Positions 1 to 8,889 of a stretch of 64,000 nucleotides of DNA are shown here, one piece after another. The translations under genes were made by a program, and so were the position numbers. Position 1 is the stretch's first letter; each line of letters opens with the position of its first letter. The notes beneath the pieces were generated by a model that worked only from the letters and a program-made list of their open reading frames with translations, was not told where the DNA came from and ran no database searches. This DNA comes from Aquimarina sp. TRL1 (GTDB lineage: Bacteria; Bacteroidota; Bacteroidia; Flavobacteriales; Flavobacteriaceae), in assembly GCF_013365535.1 (NCBI RefSeq), contig NZ_CP053590.1, forward strand, positions 3,896,501-3,960,500. The letters run 5' to 3'.

Positions 1-1
1 T

Positions 2-523
2 TTAGGTAATAGCGAGCTGATAGGCAGGGTCAAAGTTCTACGTACTTTTTTAGGGAATATGGTAAGCCCGCATACGGCATGGCTGTTATTGAGAAGTTTG
101 GAGACATTAAAGGTTCGGATGGATCAACAGACAAAAAACGCAAGTCGAATCGCAGCGTTCCTGAAGGAGCATCCAAAAGTAGAAAAGGTATATTACTTAG
201 GACTTTTGGAAAAAGAAGAGAAAGCATATGCTGTTTATAAAAAGCAATGTAGTGCCCCTGGGGCAATGCTTTCTTTTGATATTAAAGGAGGGGAGAAAGA
301 AGCGTTTACGTTTTTAAATCGCTTAAAATTAATAAAATTGGCGGTTAGTTTGGGGAGTACAGAAAGTTTGGCTCAGCATCCAATGACGATGACACATGCA
401 GGAGTAGATCCTGAACACAGAAGACAAATAAACATCACAGAGAAGCTAGTTCGTCTTTCGATAGGGGTAGAAAATAGTGATGATATTATCTGGGATATCG
501 AACAAGCTTTAGGGGTAGAATGA
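2..523 (+). CDS. Methionine gamma-lyase / cystathionine gamma-lyase-type PLP enzyme, 3' end only
   Basis: The reading frame is open from the first bases of the window, so the gene begins upstream; 173 C-terminal residues are visible. They match the Cys/Met metabolism PLP enzyme family, which cleaves or forms C-S bonds in methionine, homocysteine and cystathionine in the cytoplasm. The diagnostic C-terminal stretch is the segment around AVSLGSTESLAQHPMTMTH followed by LVRLSIGVENSDD, closest in my memory to methionine gamma-lyase. The PLP-binding lysine lies upstream and is not visible. It converges with an Lrp/AsnC regulator whose stop is only 17 bases away. Lrp-type regulators often sit beside amino-acid catabolic genes, so that regulator may control it (inference). 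Family assignment is firm; substrate is not. Confidence 0.85.
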   Translation, partial: LGNSELIGRVKVLRTFLGNMVSPHTAWLLLRSLETLKVRMDQQTKNASRIAAFLKEHPKVEKVYYLGLLEKEEKAYAVYKKQCSAPGAMLSFDIKGGEKEAFTFLNRLKLIKLAVSLGSTESLAQHPMTMTHAGVDPEHRRQINITEKLVRLSIGVENSDDIIWDIEQALGVE

Positions 524-540
524 TAATCTTATGATACTGC

Positions 541-996
541 TTAAGGAATCGGTAAGAAAGAAAAATCTTTGACCTCTGTCATAACAAAAGAGCTTTGTAC
601 CTTGGAAATATTTTCCAGAGAAGCTAACTTGTTTGATAAAAAATCCTGGTATTGTTCCATGTTTTGAGCATATATCTTGATTAGATAGTCAAACATACCG
701 GCTACGTGATAACATTCTACAACTTCTGGAAATTGAAGAATATCTTTTTCAAATTTTTTGAGGTAATCGGTTTGATGAAGGTTTAGAGTGACATTGCAAA
801 AAACCATTAATTGCAAGCCGGCTTTTTTTCTATCCAGAATTGCTTTATAGTTTTTTATAAACCCATCGCGTTCCAGTTTTTTTACTCTTTCGAATATAGG
901 AGTAGTGGTAAGGTTTAATCGTTCAGCGATCTCCTTTATGGTAATTTTGCCATTTTTTTGTAGGAGTAGTAGTATAGATTTGTCAATTTTGTCCAT
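541..996 (-). CDS. Lrp/AsnC family transcriptional regulator
   Basis: The 151-aa length is typical for the family. The N-terminus (about residues 3-52) is a winged helix-turn-helix, with IKEIAERLNLTTTPIFERV as the helix pair, and the rest is a RAM/AsnC ligand-binding domain (about 65-140) containing the GMFDYLIKIYA strand. Such proteins bind DNA as dimers to octamers and sense amino acids, commonly leucine, methionine or aromatics. It is convergent with the methionine-lyase-type gene, which suggests a link to sulfur amino-acid breakdown (inference). The start ATG is followed directly by DKIDKSILLLLQ, the usual N-terminus of the family. The long upstream gap gives it its own promoter region. 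Confidence 0.93.
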   Translation of the reverse strand: MDKIDKSILLLLQKNGKITIKEIAERLNLTTTPIFERVKKLERDGFIKNYKAILDRKKAGLQLMVFCNVTLNLHQTDYLKKFEKDILQFPEVVECYHVAGMFDYLIKIYAQNMEQYQDFLSNKLASLENISKVQSSFVMTEVKDFSFLPIP

Positions 997-1484
997 GTGT
1001 GAGAATATTATTTTTCTATAAATGATGTCTAAAATTCCTTTTAATAGAATTTAATTCTATTAAAACGTAAATGTAGGTTAAATATTCTGTTTCTTTCTTT
1101 TTATTATGGTTTAAATTCTGTATTACTTACTTTTAACCTGTTTCAGAGATAGATTTGCCAGGCTTTTATCCTGAGTAGAGTTTTAGTGTAAATTAATAGA
1201 TAGGCTTTCTAGATCCATTGGACATTGGATAGAATAACAAAAGCTTTATGAAGGGTAAATAACTGGCAATAACAAAAATAGGATAGTTTTTGTGATGTCT
1301 GGGTTAGGAAGTTAGTGGTTAATTTTTAGAAGTCTGTGCTTCTGTAAATTGAATAGAGTACATTTTTTTTAGGAAAAGGATATTACTCGTTTTATGGAAG
1401 GATTGTTATCAGTTATACATATAAAAATGTTTATTCCGGCCCAGATTTTTCAAATCAAAATACAATAAATCTCATATCAAAAAG
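997..1484. other. Intergenic region without a recognisable gene
   Basis: About 490 AT-rich bases lie between the divergently read Lrp gene and the fumarase terminator. No ORF with plausible family content was found on either strand. The part next to 996 contains TTTTAATAGAATTTAATTCTATTAAAA, written here as an inverted repeat around 1041-1063 (arms TTTTAATAGAATT and AATTCTATTAAAA). A palindrome at this distance upstream of an Lrp start is a candidate autoregulatory operator. The remainder shows nothing I can support. Confidence 0.5.
1041..1063. promoter_or_regulatory. Palindrome upstream of the Lrp/AsnC gene, candidate operator
   Basis: The arms TTTTAATAGAATT and AATTCTATTAAAA form an almost perfect AT-rich palindrome about 45-65 bases upstream of the regulator start codon. 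Lrp-family proteins commonly bind such partially palindromic AT-rich sites and autoregulate. That this site is the operator is inference from position and symmetry only. Confidence 0.4.
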
Positions 1485-1514
1485 ACCTCCTGTATTATCA
1501 ATAATGCAGGAGGT
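1485..1514. terminator. Bidirectional intrinsic terminator downstream of fumC
   Basis: Arms ACCTCCTGTATTA and TAATGCAGGAGGT form a 13-bp stem with one G-T pair and a short loop. T-tracts lie on both sides (TTTTGTTTTT on plus, TCTTTTTG on minus). It lies 25 bases past the fumarase stop and most likely ends that transcript. Confidence 0.85.
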
Positions 1515-1539
1515 TTTGTTTTTAGTAGTATTGAAGTCT

Positions 1540-2937
1540 TTATTTAAGACTACCTACCATATCTTCTGGTTTTACCCAATCTTCGAATTCTTGTTCAGTT
1601 ACATGTCCAAGTGCGATAGCTTCTTCTTTTAATGTGGTTCCGTTCTGATGAGCGGTATTGGCAATTTCTGCAGCTTTATAGTAACCTATTTTGGTATTCA
1701 ATGCTGTTACAAGCATTAATGAACTGTTTAATAGTTCGGTAATTCTTTTGTGATTAGGTTCAATACCTTGTGCGCAGTGCGTATCGAATGATACACAAGC
1801 ATCTCCTATAAGCTGAGCACTCTGTAGTAAATTAGCAGCCATTACAGGTTTGAATACATTTAATTCGAAATGTCCTTGCATTCCTCCTACGTTGATCGCT
1901 ACATCATTACCCATTACTTGAGCACATACCATAGTTAGTGCCTCACATTGCGTAGGGTTTACCTTACCAGGCATGATAGAACTTCCAGGCTCATTTGCAG
2001 GGATGATTAATTCTCCGATACCACTTCTAGGTCCTGATGCAAGCATACGGATATCATTTCCTATTTTGTTTAATGAAACCGCTAGTTGTTTTAGCGCTCC
2101 ATGTGTTTCTACAAATGCATCATGTGCCGCCAATGCTTCAAATTTATTTTCGGCAGTAATAAAAGGAAGTCCGGTAAACTGAGCGATAAATTCAGAAACT
2201 CGTTTTGCGTATCCTTTAGGAGTATTCAGTCCGGTTCCTACTGCTGTTCCTCCCAATGCCAATTCAGCTAAATGTGGCAAGGTATTTTCCAGCGCTTTTA
2301 ATCCGTGATCTAACTGAGAAACATATCCGGAGAACTCTTGTCCTATCGTTAGTGGAGTGGCATCCATAAAATGCGTTCTCCCGATTTTAACAACATTTTT
2401 GAAATCTTCCGACTTCTTTTTAAGAGTGTCTCTTAGTTTAGTAATTCCAGGAATTGTCGTTTCTACAATTTTTTTATACGCTGCGATATGCATTCCGGTA
2501 GGGAATGTATCGTTTGATGACTGTGATTTGTTTACATCGTCATTTGGTTGTAGGGTTTTTTCTCCTTCTCCTATCGTTTTTCCTGCTAATTGATGTGCTC
2601 TGTTAGCGATCACCTCATTAACATTCATATTACTTTGGGTACCGGACCCTGTTTGCCAGATAACTAACGGGAATTGATCATCGTGTTTACCTTCTAGGAT
2701 TTCATCACATACCTGAGAGATAAGCTCTCTTTTTTCGATAGGTAAAGCACCTAATTCACAATTCGTATAAGCAGCCGCTTTTTTTAGGTAAGCAAAACCA
2801 TATACGATTTCTAATGGCATAGTGGCTGGAGCACCAATCTTAAAATTATTTCTGGAACGCTCTGTTTGTGCTCCCCATAATTTATCAGCTGGTACTTTTA
2901 CTTCACCCATGGTGTCTTTTTCTATTCTAAATTCCAT
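1540..2937 (-). CDS. fumC: Class II fumarate hydratase (fumarase C)
   Basis: This cytoplasmic, iron-independent TCA-cycle enzyme interconverts fumarate and L-malate. At 465 aa it is full length. Seen in the sequence: the [18 protein letters not shown] substrate segment (97-113), [11 protein letters not shown] (140-150), the catalytic-histidine motif [10 protein letters not shown] (187-196) and the superfamily signature [10 protein letters not shown] (318-327) on the flexible catalytic loop. The N-terminus [26 protein letters not shown] is shared with other FumC proteins. The gene stands alone, with a strong terminator behind it and a TAAATTTG element (2966-2973, minus strand) about 30 bases before the start. 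The aspartase and argininosuccinate-lyase alternatives fit less well. Confidence 0.98.
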   Translation of the reverse strand: MEFRIEKDTMGEVKVPADKLWGAQTERSRNNFKIGAPATMPLEIVYGFAYLKKAAAYTNCELGALPIEKRELISQVCDEILEGKHDDQFPLVIWQTGSGTQSNMNVNEVIANRAHQLAGKTIGEGEKTLQPNDDVNKSQSSNDTFPTGMHIAAYKKIVETTIPGITKLRDTLKKKSEDFKNVVKIGRTHFMDATPLTIGQEFSGYVSQLDHGLKALENTLPHLAELALGGTAVGTGLNTPKGYAKRVSEFIAQFTGLPFITAENKFEALAAHDAFVETHGALKQLAVSLNKIGNDIRMLASGPRSGIGELIIPANEPGSSIMPGKVNPTQCEALTMVCAQVMGNDVAINVGGMQGHFELNVFKPVMAANLLQSAQLIGDACVSFDTHCAQGIEPNHKRITELLNSSLMLVTALNTKIGYYKAAEIANTAHQNGTTLKEEAIALGHVTEQEFEDWVKPEDMVGSLK

Positions 2938-2965
2938 AGTACGATGATTTGAATTTTTAGGAAGG

Positions 2966-2973
2966 CAAATTTA
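2966..2973 (-). promoter_or_regulatory. Candidate -7 element of fumC
   Basis: TAAATTTG on the minus strand fits the Bacteroidota -7 consensus TAnnTTTG. I could not find a well-placed -33 TTG, so the assignment is tentative. Confidence 0.4.
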
Positions 2974-3086
2974 AGAATTTGAGCCACTATTTTAGCATAA
3001 ACGCTCAATTTTTAACGCTTCCTGAAGGGCTTTTTTTATTTTTTAAATAATTGCAGTTTATATTATGAGATATAGGATAGAGTTGC

Positions 3087-3094
3087 TATCTTTG
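3087..3094 (+). promoter_or_regulatory. Candidate -7 element upstream of the 58-aa membrane protein
   Basis: TATCTTTG matches TAnnTTTG exactly and ends 27 bases before the ATG at 3122. No clear TTG lies 17-23 bases upstream. Confidence 0.45.
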
Positions 3095-3121
3095 CTCAAA
3101 ATTGAAAATTAATAAATTGTT

Positions 3122-3298
3122 ATGTTTGAATTTGATCAATATCTTGGTTTTTTAGCATTTTTAACGATTCTTACCATAGGATTCTGGTTATTGATATTTT
3201 TATTAACTTTTGTAGTACCTTATTGGATTATAGGAGCTAACTTAGAAAACTTTAAGCTAAGAAGAGAGGCTAAGAAAAAAGCAAGAGAGCAGGCATAA
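3122..3298 (+). CDS. Small membrane protein, 58 aa, unknown function
   Basis: This short ORF starts MFEFDQYLGFLAF and has one or two hydrophobic segments (about residues 8-38, with FWLLIFLLTFVVPYWIIGAN). A strongly basic, charged cytoplasmic-type tail follows (LRREAKKKAREQA). It is supported as a gene by a matching -7 element upstream, A/T-rich translation-start context and a clean intrinsic terminator 22 bases after the stop. I do not recognise a named family. The architecture (short N-terminus, one TM hairpin, Lys/Arg/Ala-rich helix) suggests a small membrane anchor. It is transcribed divergently from fumC and converges with the TonB-dependent receptor gene. Confidence 0.7.
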   Translation: MFEFDQYLGFLAFLTILTIGFWLLIFLLTFVVPYWIIGANLENFKLRREAKKKAREQA

Positions 3299-3319
3299 TA
3301 TATTTTGATATATACTATT

Positions 3320-3350
3320 AAAAAGGAGCTATTTGAATAGCTCCTTTTTT
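3320..3350. terminator. Intrinsic terminator between the small membrane protein and the receptor gene
   Basis: GGAGCTATT pairs with AATAGCTCC, flanked by A5 on the left and T6 on the right, so it can serve both the plus-strand small gene and the minus-strand receptor gene ending at 3378. Confidence 0.85.
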
Positions 3351-3377
3351 AGTTCTTAATGGGGTGATAACAGAGGT

Positions 3378-5819
3378 TTATGGGGTGCCAAAACCTTCTC
3401 CCCCTTCATTGTCAAAAGTATTCCGAGATCTTTGTCTTTTCTTTTTCTGATTAAACCTATAAGTGAATGCAAGGACAAAACTTCGTTCTCTCCATTGGAA
3501 TTCACTATCTGTTCTAAAAGTATCCGTAGTAGTGATACTCATTCTTTTTCGAGAATTGAATATGTCATTAACACTTAAGGTCAAAGAAGCTCTTTCTTTG
3601 AATATATCTTTACTGAAAGCTGTGTTGGCACTGAACATACTCTTGTATTCGTTCTGAGCATTCTCATTAGGTCCTCTATACATCATAGTGGTTTGCCAAT
3701 TGATTTTATAGGGAAGTGTGAGTTTATTACTTACACGGGCAAACCAGCTAAACGTATCTTCATCAAATGATTCTTCATTGTGTGACCCTCTGATACTGTT
3801 GGCAAAAGCATTGAAGTTTCCATTAATGCGCCATTTTCTATTAGGGCTATATGTGATGGTGAATTCAGCTCCATACCGGTCAGAACGAGATAAATTGATA
3901 GGGTTTAATCTTGTTATAGGAACTTCGACTCCCGGATCAGTATCATTTTCTTTGATGACGATGGTTTCCCCAGTATCTTCTCGTATAAATGTAAATACCT
4001 GAGTAGCCCGATTGTAATAGATGGAGGATTGCAATGTAAGTTTTCCTATTTTGTTAATGTATCCCAGGTCAAAAGCATTGGAGTAGCTAGGATCTAAGTC
4101 TGGATTTCCCTGAAAAAGACTGGTAGCACTTGATCTGGAAGGGAATGGATTGATAAAACGAGATCGGGGACGTCGGATTCTCCTGTTGTAACCGAGTGTT
4201 ATGGTTTCGTTTTCTGATATGCTGTATCCCAAATTAACTGTCGGAAAAAAATCTATGTAGTTTTTCCTGGAGAAATCATTACTGGTTTGTTGGTCTATAG
4301 TGATTCTGGTTCCTTCCATTCTTAATCCCATTAAGTATGACAACTTTTGTGTTTTTCCTCCAAATTGTCCGTATACAGCATTTACTGATTCTCCATAATG
4401 TAGTATGTTAGAAAGTCCTTCATCTTTAATAATAGTACCTAAGCTATCTTTTTCTACGAGATTGTTTGTAGCTAAATCATTAAAATTTCCCCGATATCCG
4501 ATTTCTATTTGTTGTTGTTCGTTCAGAGGAATAACATAATCTGCTTGTAATAAAATACGATCTTGCTGTTCTTGTGTATCCACCATTTCAATTACCGAAA
4601 TGTTATCCTGGGTGATATGGGATAATTCTGTTTCTTCGCTGTTTTCTATTTGAAAATCAACTGTTAGTTTGTGATTGGATTCACCAAAGTCCTTTGTGTA
4701 ATTTAATGAATATTGTCTGGTTTTATCATCTTCCTTTTCGGGGTTAAAACGGGTAAAGCTACTGATAGGGGCTCCATTTATATCTTTTTGAGTAGTTATA
4801 TTTGTTGTATTATTATCATTAGCACTGGATCGATAAAGAAAAGAAGCGGTTAATGAAGAACTGTCGTTGATATACCATTCTACTCCTGTGTTGACATTTA
4901 CCCCTTTTCGAATTCTATCGAATGTGCGGTCTTCTTCAAGAAAGGTATCTGGAGTCTCTGAATTAAAATAGTGCGTTTCTAAAAAAGAATTTCCGGGAGA
5001 TTCTCTATATGTGTATCCAGAGGTCGTAAATAAGTTGAAATTTCCTGTTCTGTAATTGATGTTTCCTGATACTCCAGCAAGAAAAGGATATCCGGTTGTG
5101 GTTGTTATGGCTCCGTTTAGTCCTTGAAGTTTACTTCTTTTTAAAATAACATTGACGATACCTGCAGTTCCTTCAGCATCATACCTGGCAGAAGGGGAGG
5201 TGATTACCTCTACCCGTTCAATAGACTCGGCAGGGAGTTGTCTCAAAGCATCGGTACTGTTTAATCCTACTAAACCCGAAGGTTTTCCGTTGATTAAGAT
5301 GCGTACATTGTCATTTCCTCGCAATGCGACATTTCCTTCTACATCAACAGAAATAGAAGGTACATTGTCCAGAACATCACTAACCGTTCCTCCGCTAACT
5401 GTTAGATCTTTTCCTACATTATATATTTTTTTGTCTAGTTTAATGTCTACCGTTGTTTTTTCTGCAACAACAAGGACATCATCAAGAGATTCAGTGTTTA
5501 ATGCTAATGCGATCGTTCCCAGATCTACATCTGAAAAAAGCTTTCTTTTATTGAATCGTTTGGTTTCAAATGAAATAAATTCTATCCGAATATCGTAAAG
5601 ACCTACTGGAATGCTAATGGAGAACCTTCCTTGTTGATCAGTTATTCCTCCTGTAATTACCTTTTTTTGTTTGGGGCTATAAAATGAAATGGTGGCATAT
5701 TCCAGAGGAATGGAAGAGTCTTTGTCAATTACAGTACCGCTGATAGAGACCTCTTTTCTTTGCGAAAAAGTAAAGAGGGATAAAAGGCAAAAAAGAATTA
5801 CTAATGTAGTTTTTTTCAT
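3378..5819 (-). CDS. TonB-dependent outer-membrane receptor with carboxypeptidase-regulatory-like N-domain
   Basis: I chose the ATG at 5819 (813 aa) because it places a good Sec signal peptide, MKKTTLVILFCLLSLFTFSQ, at the N-terminus; an in-frame ATG at 5867 would add 16 residues before it. After the signal come a beta-sandwich CarboxypepD_reg-like domain (about 20-110), a TonB plug (about 125-220, with GTVSDVLDNVPSISVD and VRILINGKPSGL) and a long outer-membrane barrel with many aromatic-ended strands. The C-terminus FVLAFTYRFNQKKKRQRSR ends in a basic tail. Proteins of this subgroup (outer_membrane_beta-barrel_3 type) import unknown substrates. No SusD-like partner is adjacent, so a polysaccharide-utilisation role is not supported. 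Substrate unknown. Confidence 0.92.
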   Translation of the reverse strand: MKKTTLVILFCLLSLFTFSQRKEVSISGTVIDKDSSIPLEYATISFYSPKQKKVITGGITDQQGRFSISIPVGLYDIRIEFISFETKRFNKRKLFSDVDLGTIALALNTESLDDVLVVAEKTTVDIKLDKKIYNVGKDLTVSGGTVSDVLDNVPSISVDVEGNVALRGNDNVRILINGKPSGLVGLNSTDALRQLPAESIERVEVITSPSARYDAEGTAGIVNVILKRSKLQGLNGAITTTTGYPFLAGVSGNINYRTGNFNLFTTSGYTYRESPGNSFLETHYFNSETPDTFLEEDRTFDRIRKGVNVNTGVEWYINDSSSLTASFLYRSSANDNNTTNITTQKDINGAPISSFTRFNPEKEDDKTRQYSLNYTKDFGESNHKLTVDFQIENSEETELSHITQDNISVIEMVDTQEQQDRILLQADYVIPLNEQQQIEIGYRGNFNDLATNNLVEKDSLGTIIKDEGLSNILHYGESVNAVYGQFGGKTQKLSYLMGLRMEGTRITIDQQTSNDFSRKNYIDFFPTVNLGYSISENETITLGYNRRIRRPRSRFINPFPSRSSATSLFQGNPDLDPSYSNAFDLGYINKIGKLTLQSSIYYNRATQVFTFIREDTGETIVIKENDTDPGVEVPITRLNPINLSRSDRYGAEFTITYSPNRKWRINGNFNAFANSIRGSHNEESFDEDTFSWFARVSNKLTLPYKINWQTTMMYRGPNENAQNEYKSMFSANTAFSKDIFKERASLTLSVNDIFNSRKRMSITTTDTFRTDSEFQWRERSFVLAFTYRFNQKKKRQRSRNTFDNEGGEGFGTP

Positions 5820-6158
5820 TTGATCTATTTTAATATAAACTTTTAATGTGTAGTAGGGCTGTAGCACATAAGATCTAAGACCAATTAATTGTTTAAAGGA
5901 TTAATTGTTTAAAAGTTAAAGTATTGTTAATAGGGAAGGGGGTTTTAGGTAATTTATTGGTATTCATTTGTTTGTGTGTTTATTCTTGTCAGAAGAAGGA
6001 TTAAAAAAGTACAATAGTAATAATTTATACTTATCATAAGAAAAATGTATATGATGTTTTTTTTAAAATGGTTTAAAATTATTTTTTTTGCAAAAAAAAG
6101 AAATAGATGTATTAATCTATTGATTTATTGGTTTTTAATACGAATTAATATAGAAAAA
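5820..6158. other. Divergent intergenic region with a 14-bp tandem direct repeat
   Basis: This AT-rich region holds the promoters of the receptor (minus) and the LRR lipoprotein (plus). ATTAATTGTTTAAA occurs twice, at 5884-5897 and 5900-5913, a 16-base period. No ORF is supported, although an open frame runs upstream of the lipoprotein start from 6045. Confidence 0.6.
5884..5913. repeat. Two tandem copies of ATTAATTGTTTAAA
   Basis: Exact 14-bp direct repeat with a 2-bp spacer, 65-95 bases upstream of the receptor start. It could be a regulator binding site; no function is shown. Confidence 0.7.
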
Positions 6159-7661
6159 ATGACAAGAGGTAAAATTAGTGTTGTATTTATTTTAGTTATG
6201 ATGATTTTTGGATGCTCATCAGAGAATGATGTGCAAGAAGAAAGCTTTTTGGATACAGTTATCACGCTAGAAAACCCTATCCTGGAAAACATATTATTAA
6301 ATGAATTGGTGATTGATACGGATTCTGATGGAAAAGGAGATGCAAGTCTGGATCAAAATAAAGATGGAAAAATTCAAAAAACAGAAGCGGATGCAGTTTT
6401 TAATATGATTCTTAAGAGAAGTGATTTGCAAGGGGGAGATGAAAAATTAACATCCCTAAAAGGAATTGAATATTTTGAAAACTTATTTACTCTGGATGTA
6501 AGTGGGCATGATTTAGAAACGTTAGCATTAACAAATTTAGAAATAAGAGAGTTGGTAGCTGATGAGAATGCTCTTAGATCTGTCGATACTAAAAAACTTC
6601 CTAATTTAGAAAAGGTATCGTTACAGAATAATCAGTTAGTTGAAGTAGATTTCTTTTGGAATCAAAAACTTCATACTATTGAATTGGATAATAATAAGCT
6701 GATAACATTAGATATTAATGCTCATGAAAAAGTAGTTTCGTTATCAGTAGCTAATAACCGATTGTCGCGGTTACTTTTGAATATTGACAAAATTGAACTT
6801 TTGCAAAATCTTAATGTTGTAAATAATGAGTTGGAATGTATTGGAGTGCCAGATGTTATCTATGCAGATACGAATATCAGTTGGAAAAAAGATACAATTA
6901 CATTGTATGCTACTGATTGCAATCGTTCTGAAATCATTGTCTTTACAAATGAAACATTCAAAGAAGTGCTTCGTTTTGAAAAAGTTGTTTCATTAAATGG
7001 AGTTAACCTAGATAGTGATGTAGATTTTAATAATGATGGAGAAATTTCGTTGATAGAAGCAGAAGCAGTTAGGGAATTAAACTTGAAAGATAAAGGACTT
7101 AACAGTTTGGATGAGATTAAATATTTTAAAAATCTAGAAAGGTTGAATATTGATAATAATCAAATTGCGGTACTAAATCTTTCTAAGAATCTGCACTTAA
7201 AAGATATTCAGGCAGAAAAAAATGGGATGACGGCTATCGATTTAAGTAAGAATCAAAAGATAGAAAGCATAAAACTATTTCAAAATAACTTAGTGAAGCT
7301 AGAAGTAAATAGTGAAGCACTAAGAGAATTGTCATGTGGCTTTAGTGGGCTTCAGGAGTTATCAATTCCATTGAGTAAACATGTAGAACATCTCTTTTTA
7401 GCAGGTAATGAACTGACATCTGTAAATATATCTCATCTTACCAAGATTAATTATCTGAATGTTTCCGAAAATAAACTGACATTTTTGAATATTAATAATG
7501 GAAATAATGAAGTACTTCAATCATTAGATACCAGTGATAACCCTGAACTACAATGTGTGCAGGTAGATGATATAGAGAAGGCAGAAACGTACATGAATTC
7601 GAATACTTCTTATGAGTGGGTTAAGGATACTCATACACAATATAAAAAAATATGTGAATAA
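6159..7661 (+). CDS. Duplicated EF-hand/leucine-rich-repeat lipoprotein
   Basis: I chose ATG 6159 (500 aa) because it gives a lipoprotein signal, MTRGKISVVFILVMMIFGC, with Cys followed by SSENDVQEE, which resembles the acidic export signal of Bacteroidota surface lipoproteins; an upstream in-frame ATG at 6045 gives a poor N-terminus. The mature protein has two similar halves. Each opens with an acidic, Ca-binding-like stretch (DTDSDGKGDASLDQNKDGKI and DSDVDFNNDGEISLIEAEAV), continues with leucine-rich repeats (LxxLxLxxNxL) and ends with a Cys-containing cap (NELECIGVPDV, PELQCVQVDDI). It is probably surface-exposed and used for binding or adhesion (inference). A hairpin terminator follows at once. 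Confidence 0.85.
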   Translation: MTRGKISVVFILVMMIFGCSSENDVQEESFLDTVITLENPILENILLNELVIDTDSDGKGDASLDQNKDGKIQKTEADAVFNMILKRSDLQGGDEKLTSLKGIEYFENLFTLDVSGHDLETLALTNLEIRELVADENALRSVDTKKLPNLEKVSLQNNQLVEVDFFWNQKLHTIELDNNKLITLDINAHEKVVSLSVANNRLSRLLLNIDKIELLQNLNVVNNELECIGVPDVIYADTNISWKKDTITLYATDCNRSEIIVFTNETFKEVLRFEKVVSLNGVNLDSDVDFNNDGEISLIEAEAVRELNLKDKGLNSLDEIKYFKNLERLNIDNNQIAVLNLSKNLHLKDIQAEKNGMTAIDLSKNQKIESIKLFQNNLVKLEVNSEALRELSCGFSGLQELSIPLSKHVEHLFLAGNELTSVNISHLTKINYLNVSENKLTFLNINNGNNEVLQSLDTSDNPELQCVQVDDIEKAETYMNSNTSYEWVKDTHTQYKKICE

Positions 7662-7684
7662 TAGTTTTGACATATTTAAAAATA

Positions 7685-7714
7685 AAAAAGCTCAGGAATT
7701 CCTGAGCTTTTTTA
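7685..7714. terminator. Bidirectional terminator between convergent genes
   Basis: AAAAAAGCTCAGG pairs with CCTGAGCTTTTTT around an AATT loop. It serves the lipoprotein gene (plus) and the secreted protein gene (minus). Confidence 0.92.
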
Positions 7715-7734
7715 TTTTTAAATAACGATGATTG

Positions 7735-8736
7735 TTACTTAACGATGACTTGTAAACCACATGATTGGTTAGCGGTTATGATTTTAGTTCCTTCTCTGGA
7801 TGACATTCCTGCGCTAAAGGTATAATATTGATTTTTAGTGCAATCTATAGTAGAAACACTACTTCCATTTCTTATAACAGAACCGTTATTGGAGCCTTCT
7901 GCATAGAGGTAGATATCTTGTCCGGTTTGGTTGATAACAATTGCATAGCTGTTTTGAGCATGACTTTTTGCCATTTGATTTCGCTCCTTAATACGTTTGT
8001 ATTCTGCAGAGTTTCTCCAGTCTTCATTTTTCTTTTTGATAGCCTTGAGGGTGAGATCAAGTACTGATTTAGTGTGTGCTACTTTGTTAGCATTTTCTGC
8101 TTTTTTAATCCATGTAGCATAGTGCTCTTTTTGTTTTTTAAAAGCGGTATCCAGATACTGCTGAAGTTTCTCATGGGGCTGTAACGCATTCATCTTTTTG
8201 GGAGACTTCATCGTCTCTTTCATTAACTTAAATTTACTCACTTTTTTGGGTTGATATTCCAGTACGGCCAGGAGGGTGTAGTTATCTTTATCTTTCCAGT
8301 TTTCAATCATATAGATTTTTTGGTCCAGAAAAACCAGTCTGTTTCCGTCTGTATAAGGATTAATTCTGGGAGCAAAACCGAGCTCCTCTTGCATTGATTT
8401 ATTTCCTTCAAAAACCTTTTCTATGTATGTGATAGGGTATGCTTCATTATCAGGAAGAAACATAAGTTCTTTATCTTTGTCTGGTCGATCAGGATCCCCA
8501 CCGCGTATCATATAAACTTCTTTGTGTTCAGGGAAAATCCTATAGTCTTTAATACTGGTAATTCGATATGTTAAGTCTCTGAGACCCCCTTCGTACTTTC
8601 CTGAAGAATTTCGGGTTGTTAGGTAAGAAAGATAGTTCCCCTTTTGAATATTGGTCAGCTGTTGGGTTTGATCTTGTGCTCTGGAAAAATCAATAAAGCA
8701 AATTATCAGTAATGTGAGCCAAGTAATTTTTTTCAT
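7735..8736 (-). CDS. Secreted protein of unknown function
   Basis: Start at 8736 (333 aa) gives a typical Sec signal peptide, MKKITWLTLLIICFIDFSRAQ; the frame is open 41 codons further upstream, but that extension has no coding character. The mature part has a region rich in charged and Tyr residues (30-180), a Lys-rich helical middle (about 185-270, including AIKKKNEDWRNSAEYKRIKERN) and a C-terminal beta-rich module (about 270-333) beginning SYAIVINQTGQDIYLYAEGS and containing two Cys (TIDCTKNQ, NQSCGLQV), probably a disulfide. I do not recognise the family. It lies downstream of the arsC terminator and probably has its own promoter. Confidence 0.7.
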   Translation of the reverse strand: MKKITWLTLLIICFIDFSRAQDQTQQLTNIQKGNYLSYLTTRNSSGKYEGGLRDLTYRITSIKDYRIFPEHKEVYMIRGGDPDRPDKDKELMFLPDNEAYPITYIEKVFEGNKSMQEELGFAPRINPYTDGNRLVFLDQKIYMIENWKDKDNYTLLAVLEYQPKKVSKFKLMKETMKSPKKMNALQPHEKLQQYLDTAFKKQKEHYATWIKKAENANKVAHTKSVLDLTLKAIKKKNEDWRNSAEYKRIKERNQMAKSHAQNSYAIVINQTGQDIYLYAEGSNNGSVIRNGSSVSTIDCTKNQYYTFSAGMSSREGTKIITANQSCGLQVIVK

Positions 8737-8830
8737 ATATAGTGTTTTAGTAATACGTCGCAAGTATAAGAAGCCCACTAAAAGTGAATATAAATTACTT
8801 AATGAATAGCGAAATGAATTTGTAAGCAGT

Positions 8831-8868
8831 AAAAAAGAGTTACTTTCCTGAGAAAACAACTCTTTTAG
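8831..8868 (-). terminator. Terminator of the prfB-arsC transcript
   Basis: AAAAGAGTT (8833-8841) pairs with AACTCTTTT (8858-8866). Read on the minus strand the hairpin ends in a run of T. It lies 22 bases past the arsC stop. Confidence 0.75.
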
Positions 8869-8889
8869 ATAGTATGATATATTCTTCTT

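Noticed and set aside
3378..5819. SusCD-type polysaccharide utilisation locus
   Set aside because: The receptor has no SusD partner and no glycoside hydrolases nearby.
6045..6158. N-terminal extension of the LRR lipoprotein gene from an upstream ATG
   Set aside because: The extension is rich in Phe/Lys/Ile without signal character; the ATG at 6159 gives a proper lipoprotein signal.
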